Counted from the stretch's first letter, positions 1 through 5,318 are shown. The stretch is DNA of 7,653 nt from Gemmatimonadales bacterium (GCA_030608825.1 JAUWDL010000051.1:1-7653), one strand, 5' to 3'. Numbers and translations are program-made. Notes: generated by a model not told the origin, from the sequence alone.

Positions 1-714
1 GACGCCTAGCTGCTCGAGATCCCGCTGCGCACGATCGGAGAGCTCCGGCGTGAAGGTCGACAGCACGCGGTCCTCCGCGTCGATCAGGATGACCCGCACC
101 GTGCTCGTGTCGATGCGCCTGAAGTCGGCCCTCAGCGTCTGACGGCTGATCTCCGCCATCGCTCCCGCCAACTCCACGCCGGTCGGGCCGGCGCCGACGA
201 TCACGAAGGTGAGTGCCGCCCGTCGAGCCTCCTCGTCCGTCTCGATCTCAGCTTGCTCGAACGCCAGGAGGAAGCGGCTGCGCACTTCGATCGCCTCGGA
301 GATGTTCTTCAGGCCCGGAGCCACCTCCGACCAGGCGTCGTTGCCGAAGTAGTTGGTGCGGGCGCCGGCCGCGAGGACCAGGTAATCGTAGGCGTACCTC
401 TGATCCGTCACCGTCACGGTCCGGCTCTCGAGGTCCACCTCCGTGACCTCGGACATGATCACGTCGCAGTTCTTCTGCTTCGCGAGGATCTTCCGGATCG
501 GCGCCGCGATGTTCGCGGGTGAGAGAGCCGCCGTCGCGACTTGGTAGAGGAGGGGCTGGAAGAGGTGGTGGTTGTGCCGGTCGAACAGCACGATCTCGGC
601 ATCGGCCCTGGCCAGCGCTCTGGCCGCCTCCAAACCGCCGAACCCACCGCCCACGATGATGATCCGCGGCTTCGCGTCCCCCTGGGCGCTCGGAGAGCTC
701 GAGGGACCGGCCAT
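1..714 (-). CDS. ndh: Type II NADH:quinone oxidoreductase (NDH-2), N-terminal 238 residues, cut by the left edge
   Basis: This is a membrane-associated, non-proton-pumping flavoenzyme that passes electrons from NADH through FAD to quinone. Residues 18-31 form the first Rossmann beta-alpha-beta with GGGFGG at 22-27, which binds FAD. The stretch FQPLLYQVATA at about 52-62 is the NDH-2 signature near the flavin and quinone site. YLVLAAGA at 111-118 is the flavoprotein GD-like strand. A second dinucleotide fold with GAGPTG at 174-179, followed by VELAG, binds NADH. The family is usually about 400-450 residues, so roughly the C-terminal 40%, including the amphipathic membrane-anchoring helix, lies beyond position 1. 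The ATG at 714 gives a 16-residue Ser/Pro-rich leader before the first beta strand, and the site has only a weak AGCGAG upstream. The gene follows the msrA stop codon by 4 nt, so the two are probably cotranscribed. The family call is secure. The reductase-specific symbol is by homology. Confidence 0.93.
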   Translation of the reverse strand, partial: MAGPSSSPSAQGDAKPRIIIVGGGFGGLEAARALARADAEIVLFDRHNHHLFQPLLYQVATAALSPANIAAPIRKILAKQKNCDVIMSEVTEVDLESRTVTVTDQRYAYDYLVLAAGARTNYFGNDAWSEVAPGLKNISEAIEVRSRFLLAFEQAEIETDEEARRAALTFVIVGAGPTGVELAGAMAEISRQTLRADFRRIDTSTVRVILIDAEDRVLSTFTPELSDRAQRDLEQLGV

Positions 715-718
715 CTCG

Positions 719-1270
719 CTAGGCGCCGGGAGGGGTCGGCTTTAGCCGGTCCGCGAACTTCTGGCGGAACTTCGCCACTTTGGGATCGATGAGGAAGGTG
801 CAGTACGGCTGGCTCGGGTTGTTGCGGTAGAACTCCTGGTGATGCGCCTCTGCAGGATGGAACTCGTCGAGCTCGGCCACCTCGGTCACGATCGAGCCGG
901 GAAAGACCCCGCTCTTCTCCAGCTCCGCGATCAGGGCCTGCGCCGTCTCCTTTTGATCCTCCGAGTGATAGAAGATCGCAGAGCGGTATTGGGTCCCTAC
1001 ATCCGGCCCCTGCCGATTCAGGGTCGTCGGGTCGTGGGTGGCGAAGAAGACCTCCAGGATCTCCCGGTAGCTGGTCACGGCGGGATCGAAGGTGACCTGC
1101 ACCACTTCGGCATGCCCGGTCGTTCCCCTGCAGACCTCATCGTACGTCGGGCTCGGCGCGCTGCCGCCGGCGTAGCCCGACTCCACGCGCTCGACACCCT
1201 CCAGCAGCTCGAAGACGGCCTCCAGGCACCAGAAGCACCCGCCGCCCAGGGTTGCGGCCTCGGTACTCAC
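719..1270 (-). CDS. msrA: Peptide-methionine (S)-S-oxide reductase MsrA
   Basis: The enzyme reduces the S-epimer of methionine sulfoxide in proteins and free methionine, using thioredoxin as the usual reductant. The catalytic motif GCFWC is at residues 11-15, with the nucleophile at Cys12. The family also conserves the GYAGG segment (32-36), Y-x-x-V-C-x-G-x-T-G-H-A-E (43-55), TQYRSAIFYH (93-102) and the PYC near the C terminus (Cys157), a candidate resolving cysteine. The length of 183 residues is normal for the family and the protein is complete. I chose the GTG start at 1270 because the MsrA fold begins seven residues later and GGGAGG lies 10 nt upstream (1281-1286). The ATG further upstream at 1396 would add 42 residues with no MsrA similarity and would overlap the divergent gene. 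No signal peptide is seen, so it should act in the cytoplasm. Its pairing with ndh suggests a redox or oxidative-stress operon, which is inference. Confidence 0.95.
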   Translation of the reverse strand: MSTEAATLGGGCFWCLEAVFELLEGVERVESGYAGGSAPSPTYDEVCRGTTGHAEVVQVTFDPAVTSYREILEVFFATHDPTTLNRQGPDVGTQYRSAIFYHSEDQKETAQALIAELEKSGVFPGSIVTEVAELDEFHPAEAHHQEFYRNNPSQPYCTFLIDPKVAKFRQKFADRLKPTPPGA

Positions 1271-1313
1271 GCGTTGAAACCCTCCCGGTTGGACCCTCGT
1301 AGAATAGTTGGGA

Positions 1314-1330
1314 ACGGCAGATGCTGCCGT
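1314..1330. promoter_or_regulatory. 17-bp perfect inverted repeat between divergent genes
   Basis: ACGGCAG (1314-1320) and CTGCCGT (1324-1330) are exact reverse complements separated by ATG. The element sits midway in the 101-bp gap between the msrA start (1270) and the membrane-protein start (1372). It could be an operator read from both sides or a small RNA hairpin in the plus-strand leader. A TAGAAT at 1300-1305 could serve as a plus-strand -10, but its best -35 (TTGAAA, 1274-1279) is 20 nt away, which is long. I therefore do not call a promoter. Confidence 0.5.
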
Positions 1331-1371
1331 CCTCCCCACCGTCCACAACCGCGACACGACAAGGATCCAAG

Positions 1372-1686
1372 ATGCCCCCAGGCATGGTCGACGCAATCGC
1401 TCCGCTGATCGCGACGTTCATGATCGGAATTTTCGTCCTCCTCTTTCCGCTGAGCCGCCGCCTCGGGAGGGTGCTCGAGGAGTGGATGAAAATGCGCCAC
1501 GAGAGCTCCCCGGACCGGGACCGGCTCGAGCGGCTGGAGTTGGGCGTACGAGAGATCCGTCAGCTCGTCGAGGGAATCGACCAGCGAACGGAGCTTCTGG
1601 CCGAGCGGCAGGACTTCATGGAGTCGCTGATCGAGGCCAAGAAGTCGGAGGCGCTCCCCTCCGAAGCCGGACCGACTGACTTCTGA
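1372..1686 (+). CDS. Small single-pass membrane protein with charged helical cytoplasmic tail
   Basis: This is a 104-residue protein of no family I recognise. Residues 6-27 (VDAIAPLIATFMIGIFVLLFPL) form one hydrophobic transmembrane helix near the N terminus. It is followed directly by Arg-rich SRRLGR, which by the positive-inside rule puts the tail in the cytoplasm. From about residue 35 to 95 the chain is highly charged (Glu, Arg, Asp) with leucines spaced as in an amphipathic or coiled-coil helix, ending in an acidic, Pro-containing tail. The ATG at 1372 is preceded by AAGGA (1361-1365) at 6 nt and is preferred over the in-frame ATG at 1321, which would add 17 polar residues and start inside the palindrome. 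A second in-frame ATG at 1384 is possible but has a worse spacer. The gene is divergent from msrA-ndh and convergent with the beta-barrel gene. A role as a membrane-anchored oligomeric scaffold is a guess from shape only. Confidence 0.8.
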   Translation: MPPGMVDAIAPLIATFMIGIFVLLFPLSRRLGRVLEEWMKMRHESSPDRDRLERLELGVREIRQLVEGIDQRTELLAERQDFMESLIEAKKSEALPSEAGPTDF

Positions 1687-1688
1687 CG

Positions 1689-1716
1689 CCGGCGGACCAG
1701 GGTCTGACACCGCCGG
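1689..1716. terminator. Possible hairpin between convergent genes
   Basis: CCGGCGG (1689-1695) and CCGCCGG (1710-1716) can pair as a 7-bp GC stem with a 14-nt loop in the 30-nt gap between two converging stop codons. A competing shorter stem pairs CTGAC (1704-1708) with GTCAG (1716-1720). No T-tract follows on either strand, so intrinsic termination is unproven and the call rests on position and stem alone. Confidence 0.3.
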
Positions 1717-2328
1717 TCAGCCGGCGCGAATTCCGAATCCGCCCCAGATCGGGAATGACGACCAGGTCGAGCCACCGAAGCGGGAGGCGTCGGTGAAGAT
1801 GAGGTACCAGCGGCCGCGTATGAACACGTCAACGGTCTCTGAGACCAGATAGCCGACCCCGACGCCGACCGGGATCGTGAACCGGGTCTCCGAATCCGGC
1901 CTGTCCAGCTCATCGCCTCTGAACTGTATCGTCGTGGCGCCCACTCCCGCGTCGATCGCGACAATCCAGTTCGTCTGCCTCGGATCGGTCGCGTTGATCA
2001 TGATCGCCGCATCGTAGTGATACAGGTTGACGTCGCGGCCGAAGAAGGCCTGATCGATGTCGGGAAGCGGCGACACGACCGGATCCTGTCCCTTCAGCCA
2101 CTCGCCCGCGAAGTCGGCGCGAACCCCCACCGCACGATTGAAGACGTAGCCGAGCCCCATTCCGCCCGAGAAGCCCGCACCCGTCAAGTCGTTCAGCCGG
2201 CCCGTGGGTAGCCCGACTCCCGCGTAGAGGTCGAGAAGAAAGCCCTGGGCATGGGCCGTAGAGGGCGCAACTCCCATCAGGCCGAATCCGGCCGCCGCTA
2301 TCAGCAGTCGTCTAGAGATCTGGGACAT
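1717..2328 (-). CDS. Exported beta-barrel-like outer-membrane protein
   Basis: The protein is 203 residues with a clear Sec signal peptide: SRR at 5-7, a hydrophobic core LLIAAAGFGLMGVA at about 8-21, and a probable signal peptidase I cut after AHA at residues 25-27. The mature part alternates short amphipathic strands with glycine and aromatic residues (LYAGVGLPTG, GGMGLGYVFN, VGVGVGYLV, VFIRGRWYLIF, FPIWGGFGI). That is the pattern of a small 8-stranded outer-membrane barrel of the OmpA-like or OMP_b-brl type. It lacks the C-terminal phenylalanine typical of many barrels and ends in IRAG. The ATG at 2328 was chosen because the signal peptide begins there. There is no good Shine-Dalgarno sequence, and the start overlaps the 8-bp palindrome GACATGTC. 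Longer in-frame starts (2364, 2442) would bury the signal peptide. The ligand or function is not visible. The presence of this protein argues for a double-membrane cell. Confidence 0.78.
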   Translation of the reverse strand: MSQISRRLLIAAAGFGLMGVAPSTAHAQGFLLDLYAGVGLPTGRLNDLTGAGFSGGMGLGYVFNRAVGVRADFAGEWLKGQDPVVSPLPDIDQAFFGRDVNLYHYDAAIMINATDPRQTNWIVAIDAGVGATTIQFRGDELDRPDSETRFTIPVGVGVGYLVSETVDVFIRGRWYLIFTDASRFGGSTWSSFPIWGGFGIRAG

Positions 2329-2334
2329 GTCACA

Positions 2335-2372
2335 ATGTAGGGAGAATCCCGGCCGCCATGACATGTAGGGAG
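2335..2372. repeat. 10-bp direct repeat upstream of the beta-barrel gene
   Basis: ATGTAGGGAG occurs at 2335-2344 and again at 2363-2372, 28 bp apart (CTCCCTACAT when read in the direction of the barrel gene). Both copies are in the 112-bp gap between the divergent genes starting at 2328 and 2441, and the inner copy is only 6 bp from the barrel start codon. They could be paired binding half-sites controlling the barrel gene. No convincing -35/-10 pair was found nearby. Confidence 0.4.
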
Positions 2373-2440
2373 CGATGGGGATAGGTTTGAGCGAGACCTG
2401 ACGGATCGCCGTGACGCTGATACCCAACCGGAGAACCGCC

Positions 2441-2794
2441 ATGCCAGTTCTTGAGATCGAGGCCTACCGCGTCGGCGTATCGCGCCGCTCGACCGACGAC
2501 TTCAAGAGGTTCCTGTTCCTGGAGCCCGATCCCGCGTACCGAGGTCCCGGCGACAGCGGAGTGCGGATCTTCTTCGAGCCCGGCCCTACCGAGATCGGGC
2601 GCAGCGCCGCGGGCTTCCTCGTCGTGACGCTGGAGCAGGACTACTTCAGCGACATGTATCACCTGCTCCAGACCGAGAAGCCGGTGTACTTCTCCTGGGG
2701 ATTCGACGAGGGCGGCGAGAAGCTCACCTGGTGCGACCTGTCGACGACCGAGGAGCCGATCGGCGAGGGCTTCACGGACATGTCGGATCACTGA
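2441..2794 (+). CDS. Hypothetical protein, 117 residues, family not recognised
   Basis: I do not recognise this family. The ATG at 2441 has GGAG at 2430-2433 with a 7-nt spacer and is preferred over the in-frame ATG at 2411. The protein is acidic and probably soluble, with no signal peptide or membrane segment. It looks mixed alpha/beta: an N-terminal strand VLEIEAYRVGVS, a charged stretch with DDFKRFLFLE, strands GVRIFFEPG and GFLVVTLEQDYF, a helix DMYHLLQTEK, then VYFSWGFDEGG and an acidic tail. A single cysteine (in WCDLS) is not arranged in any catalytic motif I know. It is divergent from the beta-barrel gene and converges on the first TetR gene with a 23-nt gap. No operon partner is evident. 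Codon choice is GC-rich and looks genuine throughout, so it is likely a real gene. Confidence 0.75.
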   Translation: MPVLEIEAYRVGVSRRSTDDFKRFLFLEPDPAYRGPGDSGVRIFFEPGPTEIGRSAAGFLVVTLEQDYFSDMYHLLQTEKPVYFSWGFDEGGEKLTWCDLSTTEEPIGEGFTDMSDH

Positions 2795-2795
2795 C

Positions 2796-2810
2796 GCCGG
2801 CCCCTCCGGC
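2796..2810. terminator. Weak GC hairpin in a convergent gap
   Basis: GCCGG (2796-2800) and CCGGC (2806-2810) form a 5-bp stem with a 5-nt loop between the stop codons of the converging genes at 2794 and 2818. An alternative CCGGC partner lies at 2813-2817. There is no T-tract. The hairpin is noted for completeness as a possible transcription barrier. Confidence 0.2.
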
Positions 2811-2817
2811 TACCGGC

Positions 2818-3450
2818 TCAGGCGTTCTCCTTTGCAATAGCAGCTCCGGCGGCGGGCTGGGCTGCGGGGACTGAGCAGCCAGGGACTGGGGGCGCCGTGA
2901 GCATGCGGTGCCTGCGTCGCGCGAAATCCAGACGCTGGTCGTCCGATGGAGGGATGGCAAGCACGGAGTATTCGCCGATCATGTAATAGTACGACCATCG
3001 GCTCCGAAGGTCGGCCTGCTCCTTCGAGAAGCCCATCATCAGAAACAGGTCTCGCACGTAGTCCAACCGCTTCTGGTCGACTCGCGTCAGGTGGGCGGCG
3101 GCACGCGGATCGTAGCGAGCCCAGGCCCGCACCGAAGCATCATAGCGGTTCTCATCGCTTGGGGTGACCAGCTCGAGGAGCGTGAGCAGTTGCTCGGACG
3201 GATCGCTCGAGTCGGCCGCGACCAGATCGCCGAGCCGGTCCGTATGCTCGGTCTCCCAGTATTCCAACAGGCGCTCGACCAGCTCATCTCGGTCTTCGAA
3301 GTGCCAATAGAAGCTGCCCTTGGTCACGCCCAGCGCCTTCGCCACCGGTTCGATGCACACTGCCCCAATCCCCTCTTCCGCCAAAACGTCGAGTGCCTTG
3401 GCCAGCCAATCCTCCCTGGTCAGACGCCTTCTCTTTTCCAGCACTGTCAT
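2818..3450 (-). CDS. TetR/AcrR-family transcriptional repressor (copy 1)
   Basis: This is a 210-residue one-component regulator expected to bind DNA as a dimer and release on ligand binding. The N-terminal TetR helix-turn-helix spans about residues 12-58, with the recognition region VAKALGVTKGSFYWHFEDRD at 36-55, a textbook TetR_N signature. The rest (60-185) is a helical ligand-binding and dimer domain. Its residues 102-160 resemble the second TetR in this window (RYD-x-x-x-R followed later by a GF-x-x-x-x-A segment). Residues 186-210 form a low-complexity Ala/Pro tail (VPAAQPAAGAAIAK) not needed for the fold. The ATG at 3450 is preceded by a GGAGAGAG purine run. Longer in-frame starts cross the AT-rich promoter region and the other TetR gene. 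It is divergent from copy 2, so the palindromes between them are likely shared operators. No ligand can be inferred. Confidence 0.9.
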   Translation of the reverse strand: MTVLEKRRRLTREDWLAKALDVLAEEGIGAVCIEPVAKALGVTKGSFYWHFEDRDELVERLLEYWETEHTDRLGDLVAADSSDPSEQLLTLLELVTPSDENRYDASVRAWARYDPRAAAHLTRVDQKRLDYVRDLFLMMGFSKEQADLRSRWSYYYMIGEYSVLAIPPSDDQRLDFARRRHRMLTAPPVPGCSVPAAQPAAGAAIAKENA

Positions 3451-3592
3451 GAAACTCTCTCTCCAAAGCTCTATCGATCGCTTGTCATCGACCGCTTCTT
3501 TATATACTCTATAGTATGATATAAGTACTATTTTACACGTAATCCATACGAAATAGTATGTTCCAGCAGGCCGTGCGGCGGGAGGCGGTGCG
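3451..3592. promoter_or_regulatory. Divergent TetR promoter and operator region
   Basis: The 142-bp gap between the two TetR start codons contains a strikingly AT-rich core (about 3498-3560) in otherwise GC-rich DNA. It carries two good dyads: ATACT (3504-3508)/AGTAT (3513-3517) with a 4-nt centre, and CATAC (3545-3549)/GTATG (3556-3560) with a 6-nt centre. The octamer ATAGTATG is repeated exactly at 3511-3518 and 3553-3560, 42 bp apart, close to four helical turns. TACTATTT (3526-3533) and AAATAGTA (3551-3558) form a further inverted pair. Several TATA-like hexamers (for example TATACT at 3503-3508) could be -10 boxes for either strand, but I cannot assign one promoter with confidence. Dyad length and position fit TetR-family operators. 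Confidence 0.65.
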
Positions 3593-4144
3593 ATGGGCAT
3601 GCGACAACGGTGGTTGGCGGCAGGGCTGGACGCTTTACGCGAAGGCGGTACGGAGGCGCTTCGAATCGACGGCCTGGCCGAGCGGCTCGACGTCACCAAA
3701 GGAAGCTTCTACGCCCACTTCGACAGCAAGGCCATCTTCCTGACGGCGCTCGCCGAGGACTGGCGAGAGCAGACGATGCCGATCGAGATCGATCTGTTCT
3801 TCGAGACGCCAGGGACCCTGCCTGAAAAGCTGCTGGCTCTAGCCCGCTACGTCCACAGAAACGAGCGCGTTCGATACGACACGGCGATCCGAGAGCTGGG
3901 CAAGATCAACGAGCCCGCGGCGGAAGCCATCGAGAGCGTCAACCGGGCCCGGCTCGAATTCTCGTTCGAGGTGTTTAGGCGGGCTGGCTTCGAGGAGGCC
4001 GAGGCCCGGGCGAGAGGACACCTGCTTACCGGCTGGCTGCTGGCGAGCGTGATGATCGACGGAAGGCTGCCGGAGGCGGTGGGCGAGATCTGCCAGGTGC
4101 TCGGAGAGGGACCAAAGGCGAGGTCGAGAGAGCTCCTGCGGTAG
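3593..4144 (+). CDS. TetR/AcrR-family transcriptional repressor (copy 2)
   Basis: This is a 183-residue TetR-type regulator. The DNA-binding domain covers roughly residues 3-48, with LAERLDVTKGSFYAHFDSKA at 28-47 nearly matching copy 1 across the recognition helix (VTKGSFY-x-HF). That implies related operator sequences. The C-terminal helical domain (55-183) includes RYDTAIRELGKINEPAAEAI and a hydrophobic helix GHLLTGWLLASVMI at about 142-155, typical of the dimer or ligand pocket. The first in-frame start is the ATG at 3593, since an in-frame stop lies at 3554. It has GGGAGG at 3580-3585 with a 7-nt spacer. A second ATG at 3599 would remove only two residues. The gene runs head-to-head with copy 1 and converges on the Fic gene with a 24-nt gap. 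The local pair may be an ancient duplication and may cross-regulate. No dedicated target gene is next to it. Confidence 0.9.
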   Translation: MGMRQRWLAAGLDALREGGTEALRIDGLAERLDVTKGSFYAHFDSKAIFLTALAEDWREQTMPIEIDLFFETPGTLPEKLLALARYVHRNERVRYDTAIRELGKINEPAAEAIESVNRARLEFSFEVFRRAGFEEAEARARGHLLTGWLLASVMIDGRLPEAVGEICQVLGEGPKARSRELLR

Positions 4145-4168
4145 ACGAAGAGCGCGCCCGAAACGCCT

Positions 4169-4750
4169 CTAGACCAAGCCGACAAACTGGAGTAAGGGGT
4201 TGAAGTCTCCGGCGTCGGCAGCCTGTAGTGCCCTGATGTATTCTTCGCGCTTTTGGCCGGAAGAATCCAGAGGCGCGCCACCCCAGTCCAAGCGCGACTT
4301 GTTCAGATTGAACAGCAACACGTCAGCGGCCAACCTTGCGTGCCGCTCGTTACCGTTAGGGAAGGGATGAACGGATACAAGCCTGTGGTGGAGTCGTACC
4401 GCGACCTCAGGAATTGGAAAGACCTCGTTTTCAAGCCAGTGCTCAGCGTCGTCGAGACTGTTGCGTAGCGCCGTTGGAATCTGGTGCGCGGGGACGCCGA
4501 TGTTCCTGTCTGTGGTCCGAAAACTCCCTGCCCACTTCCATGTTCGGTCGAACATCCGACGGTGGAGCGCTCGCACAAAACCGGCGGACAGGACCCTCGT
4601 GCGGCGCTGCGAGAACGCCCACTGCTCCGCCTCCAGGATGTTCCTCTGTTCCCACTCGTTAAGTTGCTCTCGATTGACGAGATGCCCGGGGATAAGCTGG
4701 TCCTTCTCGTCCTCAGACAGGGGCGTCGCCGCTTCTGGCTCACGGTTCAT
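4169..4750 (-). CDS. Fic-fold protein, mobile mystery protein B family
   Basis: This is a 193-residue Fic/Doc-superfamily protein. Most relatives transfer AMP or another phosphate-linked group to target-protein hydroxyls. Recognisable parts are an N-terminal helix LNEWEQRNI (30-38), FVRALHRRMFDRTWKWAGSFR (58-78) with the conserved W-x-W-A-G-x-x-R core, RNIGVPAHQI (82-91) in the substrate flap region, and the active-site loop HPFPNGNERHAR at 128-139. Compared with the canonical H-x-F-x-[D/E]-G-N-[G/K]-R-x-x-R, His128, Gly133, Asn134, Arg136 and Arg139 are kept. The metal-binding acidic residue is Asn132 and the following Gly/Lys is Glu135. Length and partner match mobile mystery protein B (TIGR02613), recalled rather than searched. 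The ATG at 4750 directly abuts the stop codon of the HTH gene (4751-4753), implying translational coupling. Activity may be altered or absent. Confidence 0.88.
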   Translation of the reverse strand: MNREPEAATPLSEDEKDQLIPGHLVNREQLNEWEQRNILEAEQWAFSQRRTRVLSAGFVRALHRRMFDRTWKWAGSFRTTDRNIGVPAHQIPTALRNSLDDAEHWLENEVFPIPEVAVRLHHRLVSVHPFPNGNERHARLAADVLLFNLNKSRLDWGGAPLDSSGQKREEYIRALQAADAGDFNPLLQFVGLV

Positions 4751-5221
4751 CTAGTCTCGTTCATCCCAGATTATCCGGGGTCTCTCTTTCAGTAGCTCAT
4801 CGGCCAGTTCGGCAATCTGACGTTCGCGTTCCTCTGCCGAGACGGCTTGGTCTTCCAGCGCCATCGATTGGTGCACAGACTGCACGCGTCGGCGAGCGGC
4901 GGTCAGAGCTCTCTCACGGCGAAGCTCTTCGATGGACTTCCTCGGTAGGACTGTATACATGAGCTCGGCATCCAGGGCCGAAGCGACGCGGCGTAACGTC
5001 GCCAGCGTGATTGTCTCGTCCAGCTCCGCCCGTTCGTACTTGGAAACCATAGACTTGGTCACCTCGAGACGTTCGGCTGCTTGCTCAACCGTCATACCTA
5101 AAGCCTCACGAATGACCTTCAGCCAGCCCTTTCGGGGACGGTCAACCGAACGCAGAGGAGACAGGCGATCGAACGTGTGGTCGAGTTGCCGAGTTCGGAG
5201 CTTTCCGAAGTCCTTGGGCAT
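4751..5221 (-). CDS. Xre-type HTH regulator, mobile mystery protein A family
   Basis: The protein is 156 residues. Residues 33-90 form a Cro/C1-type helix-turn-helix: GWLKVIREALGMTVEQAAER followed by the turn LEVTKSMVSKYE, then the family-typical ITLATLRRVASALDAEL and MYTVLPRKSIEEL. The GW-x-x-x-IREALGM opening and the A-x-ALDxELxYxxxP segment match mobile mystery protein A (TIGR02612), a family reported next to Fic-type protein B. This is recalled and not searched here. The C-terminal third (95-150) is a long charged helix rich in Arg and Glu that could contact the Fic partner or form a dimer. The gene is first in the pair, as expected of an antitoxin or autorepressor, and two 18-bp dyads overlap or flank its promoter. 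The ATG at 5221 has only a weak AGAGAG upstream. The regulator role is well supported. Antitoxin function is inference. Confidence 0.88.
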   Translation of the reverse strand: MPKDFGKLRTRQLDHTFDRLSPLRSVDRPRKGWLKVIREALGMTVEQAAERLEVTKSMVSKYERAELDETITLATLRRVASALDAELMYTVLPRKSIEELRRERALTAARRRVQSVHQSMALEDQAVSAEERERQIAELADELLKERPRIIWDERD

Positions 5222-5266
5222 GGTGAGACTCTCTGTGTAGGCATAGGTTGACTAATCTGCACGGAT

Positions 5267-5294
5267 AGTATAGTTATAACTACACTGTTGGCAA
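5267..5294 (-). promoter_or_regulatory. Sigma70-like promoter of the HTH-Fic pair
   Basis: Read on the minus strand, TTGCCA (5294-5289) is a 5/6 match to the -35 box and TATACT (5272-5267) a 5/6 match to the -10 box, separated by 16 nt. The predicted transcription start is near 5260, leaving a leader of about 40 nt before the ATG at 5221. The 18-bp dyad at 5268-5285 covers the spacer and most of the -10, so a protein bound there should block RNA polymerase. Confidence 0.65.
5268..5285. promoter_or_regulatory. Operator O1, 18-bp dyad over the HTH-Fic promoter
   Basis: GTATAGT (5268-5274), centre TATA, ACTACAC (5279-5285). It contains the perfect 12-bp palindrome TAGTTATAACTA (5271-5282). It differs from the second site at one position in the left arm and one in the centre, so the two are clearly the same element. 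Its overlap with the -10 box points to autorepression by the HTH protein. Confidence 0.7.
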
Positions 5295-5300
5295 GGCGTG

Positions 5301-5318
5301 GTGTAGTTATGACTACAC
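5301..5318. promoter_or_regulatory. Operator O2, 18-bp perfect dyad upstream of the -35
   Basis: GTGTAGT (5301-5307) and ACTACAC (5312-5318) are exact reverse complements around TATG. The start-to-start distance from O1 is 33 bp, close to three helical turns, which would allow two HTH dimers to bind the same face of the DNA. It lies 6 bp upstream of the -35 box of the HTH-Fic promoter. Confidence 0.7.

Noticed and set aside
1300..1305. TAGAAT as the -10 box of the small membrane-protein gene
   Set aside because: The only plausible -35 (TTGAAA at 1274-1279) is 20 nt away, outside the usual 16-18 nt.
1271..1396. N-terminal extension of MsrA to the ATG at 1396
   Set aside because: The 42 added residues show no MsrA similarity or signal peptide and would overlap the divergent membrane-protein gene and the palindrome. 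The GTG at 1270 has a good ribosome binding site.
839..1408. Plus-strand open frame of 189 codons opposite msrA
   Set aside because: It is antisense to a confidently identified gene, with Arg/Leu-rich shadow composition and no recognisable domain.
2908..3519. Plus-strand open frame of 203 codons opposite TetR copy 1
   Set aside because: It is the antisense shadow of the TetR gene and ends inside the AT-rich promoter region. No domain was recognised.
3451..3699. Longer TetR copy 1 starting at 3699
   Set aside because: The extension runs through the AT-rich intergenic core and antisense to copy 2. The TetR domain starts normally from the ATG at 3450.
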